Assembly (NCBI RefSeq): GCF_037892605.1
Contig: NZ_JBBKTU010000001.1
Location: 434,001 to 498,000 of the forward strand
Direction: 5' to 3'
Source: Lacibacter sp. H407
Lineage (GTDB): Bacteria > Bacteroidota > Bacteroidia > Chitinophagales > Chitinophagaceae
DNA length: 64,000 nucleotides
The notes beneath the pieces were generated by a model. That model saw only the letters and a list, made by a program, of their open reading frames with translations, was not told the DNA's origin and did no database searches. This document shows, in pieces, positions 62,695 to 64,000 of this stretch. The translations under genes and the position numbers were made by a program. Numbering within the stretch: position 1 is the first letter of the stretch; every line of letters starts with the position of its first letter.

Positions 62695-63498
62695 TCAATT
62701 TCCTTCTTCGGGATTCTGTGGATACACAAATGAATCTTCTGCATCTTCTTCCCGGCTCTCGTTCCACTCAACAATGAAATTATTTTTTCCTTCACCAACC
62801 AACAAAGTCATATAACGTTGTTGCGAAAGTTCCAGCAGCGACAGGAATAAGAAAATAGCATGAATGCGATTCTCCACTACATCAAATAATTTTTCGAAGG
62901 CCATTGTTTTTTCCTTCTTCACCACATCGAGCATGTACTCACGGCTGCCTTCCATGGTGTAGTTGTATTGCACCACCGTATGCACCGGTTTATTGAAACG
63001 ATCGTGGTGTTTTTTCATTACCCGTTCAAAGGTCTTCATGAGTTTGAACATGGTAATGGTTTGTATCTCGGTTCCTTCACCTGCTTCTTCGCCAATGCCG
63101 GCGAGCTCGCTGGCAATATTGCCACGCTTCACCATCAACATCCGCATTGCTTCCATCTCCGCCATCTGCACACTCGCTTCTTTGAAACGTTTGTATTCAA
63201 GTATTTTATCGATCAACTCCTGACGTGGGTCAATTTCATTTCCCTGCTCATCAATTTCTTTGCGGGGCAACAGCATTTTTGCTTTGATCCGCATCAACGT
63301 TGAAATGAACAAAATGAATTCACTCGACAATTCAATATTCAGCTTTTCGGTTTGATGGATAAAATCCATGAAGTCTTTTATGATGCGGGTAATGGGGATA
63401 TTGTAAATATCCAGTTCATCACGCTCAATAAAAAACAACAGCAGATCGAAAGGACCTTCAAACTGGGGTAGCTTTATCTGGTATGATTCTGTTTGCAA
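62695..63498 (-). CDS. scpA: Segregation and condensation protein A
   Basis: About 267 residues form the kleisin that bridges SMC heads with ScpB. The N-terminus IKLPQFEGPFDLLLFFIERDELDIYNIPI is the family hallmark, and the C-terminal winged-helix segment (FLSLLELSQQRYMTLLVGEG) is also typical. No ATG is near; the frame reaches back to TTG 63552, but that stretch contains the terminator hairpin of the upstream gene. The TTG at 63498 gives a first residue five codons before IKLPQFEGPF, the usual position. scpB and smc are not in the window. Confidence 0.94.
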   Translation of the reverse strand: MQTESYQIKLPQFEGPFDLLLFFIERDELDIYNIPITRIIKDFMDFIHQTEKLNIELSSEFILFISTLMRIKAKMLLPRKEIDEQGNEIDPRQELIDKILEYKRFKEASVQMAEMEAMRMLMVKRGNIASELAGIGEEAGEGTEIQTITMFKLMKTFERVMKKHHDRFNKPVHTVVQYNYTMEGSREYMLDVVKKEKTMAFEKLFDVVENRIHAIFLFLSLLELSQQRYMTLLVGEGKNNFIVEWNESREEDAEDSFVYPQNPEEGN

Positions 63499-63520
63499 AG
63501 TATTTCTGTTTTTAACGAAC

Positions 63521-63548
63521 AAGTCCCGGCCAATCTGTGCCGGGACTT
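63521..63548 (-). terminator. Hairpin between DUF3078 gene and scpA
   Basis: A perfect 10-bp stem (AAGTCCCGGC / GCCGGGACTT) with an 8-base loop begins 24 bp past the stop of the DUF3078 gene. The U-tract is poor (TGTTCGTT), so the terminator may be weak and let scpA be read through. Its presence argues that scpA starts downstream of it. Confidence 0.65.
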
Positions 63549-63572
63549 GCAAATGTAGGGAACTAAACCTTA

Positions 63573-64000
63573 TTAAAAGTTGGCGGTAAAACCAATGCCC
63601 ATGAGGGATTTGAGCTGCGTACCCATGAGTCCGCCGGTTTCCACATTTTTTGTATCGTGGTCGTAAATGAGGTCGAAATTGTAGCTGATGCCGATGTATT
63701 TATTCACCTTGAAACCCAAGGTGTTGGTCCAGAACACATCGATATTCTGGGGGTTGTTTTTGTAATTGCTGAACAGATCGAGCCGACTGGCCAGGCTGAT
63801 GTTCTTTGCCAGATCTTTTTTGAGATTGGCGGTTAAAAATGCACCGATCTCGTTGATAGATGATTGGGTGGTATCTGTAAAATTAAACAGTCTTCGTATG
63901 TCCTTATTAGCTTCGTTTACGATAACCCAACGGGAAGTGACCGGCGACAGAAATACATCGAAGGTTGCATTGGGCTTGTACATGATACCCGGCGAAACGA
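63573..64000 (-). CDS. DUF3078 domain-containing protein, N-terminus cut by window edge
   Basis: The visible part is the C-terminal 141 residues of a protein that begins beyond the right edge; the frame stays open past the internal Met at 63983 (VSPGIMYKPN). The segments VFLSPVTSRWVIV, FLTANLKKDLAKNISLASRLDLFSNY, DVFWTNTLGFKVNKYIGISYNFDLIYD and a final LMGIGFTANF are those of DUF3078, a Bacteroidota outer-membrane beta-barrel-like family. Function unknown. It is followed by a hairpin and scpA. Confidence 0.85.
   Translation of the reverse strand, partial: VSPGIMYKPNATFDVFLSPVTSRWVIVNEANKDIRRLFNFTDTTQSSINEIGAFLTANLKKDLAKNISLASRLDLFSNYKNNPQNIDVFWTNTLGFKVNKYIGISYNFDLIYDHDTKNVETGGLMGTQLKSLMGIGFTANF

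Noticed and set aside
63499-63552. Extended N-terminus of ScpA from TTG 63552
   Set aside because: The stretch contains a perfect 10-bp hairpin that looks like the upstream gene's terminator, and ScpA proteins start next to the IKLPQFEGPF segment.
1-64000. CRISPR arrays, tRNA or rRNA genes, insertion sequences, prophage
   Set aside because: I looked for regularly spaced long repeats, cloverleaf-like segments, transposase and integrase motifs and found none. The tandem repeats present have 7-bp periods and no spacers.

Overview
The window reads as an ordinary stretch of chromosome from a member of the Bacteroidota, most likely the family Chitinophagaceae. The support is: two large secreted proteins with C-terminal type IX secretion (Por) sorting domains, a CarboxypepD_reg/TonB-dependent receptor, LytS/LytTR and TPR-kinase/NarL signalling pairs, lone-FtsX-DUF3098-UppP and GreA-HIT gene neighbourhoods, promoters of the TTG-N(16-20)-TAnnTTTG type, and almost no Shine-Dalgarno sequences. 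I see no tRNA, rRNA, transposase, integrase, phage gene or CRISPR array.

Layout. 1-5.7 kb: a truncated secreted SGNH hydrolase with a secreted partner, then a TPR histidine kinase and its LuxR-type regulator. 5.7-16 kb: ruvB, an M23 peptidase, a small Cys-containing protein, a secreted protein, a tricorn-like S41 protease, a lipoprotein and leuS. 16-21 kb: ftsX, DUF3098 and uppP (envelope division and lipid carrier recycling), then a coupled MFS transporter and metallo-hydrolase. 21-28 kb: DUF3108 and a flippase-like protein, ruvC, a greA-HIT-membrane protein run, VF530, DUF2911, a 2-hydroxyacid dehydrogenase and rsmA. 28-31 kb: a T9SS cargo protein and a small exported protein. 31-37 kb: pdxA, then a probable six-gene run (two paralogous membrane proteins, a winged-helix regulator, ABC ATPase, permease, LolA-like protein). 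37-49 kb: TonB receptor, a second T9SS protein, YcxB-like, PhoD-like phosphatase, an overlapping pair of unknown envelope proteins and a 41-residue lipoprotein. 48.6-64 kb: B12-dependent ribonucleotide reductase, GGGP synthase, M48 peptidase, DUF6770, M28 peptidase with LytTR/LytS, dxs, a regulatory-domain protein, scpA and a truncated DUF3078 protein.

The genes are mostly housekeeping or envelope genes in short operons. Several are translationally coupled by ATGA or one-base overlaps, and most transcription units end in a clear intrinsic terminator.

I found no obvious new defence or biosynthetic system. The most interesting signals are non-coding. First, the greA leader has a promoter, a perfect 11-bp terminator hairpin and then a rare strong Shine-Dalgarno, which resembles the GraL arrangement known from E. 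coli. Second, short degenerate heptanucleotide arrays (TGARTRR, GTTNATR, GGGAATT) recur between genes, twice meeting a stop codon exactly and once lying in frame inside leuS. Other short inverted-repeat families also sit between genes. Several core genes (uppP, scpA, probably ruvC) appear to start with TTG.
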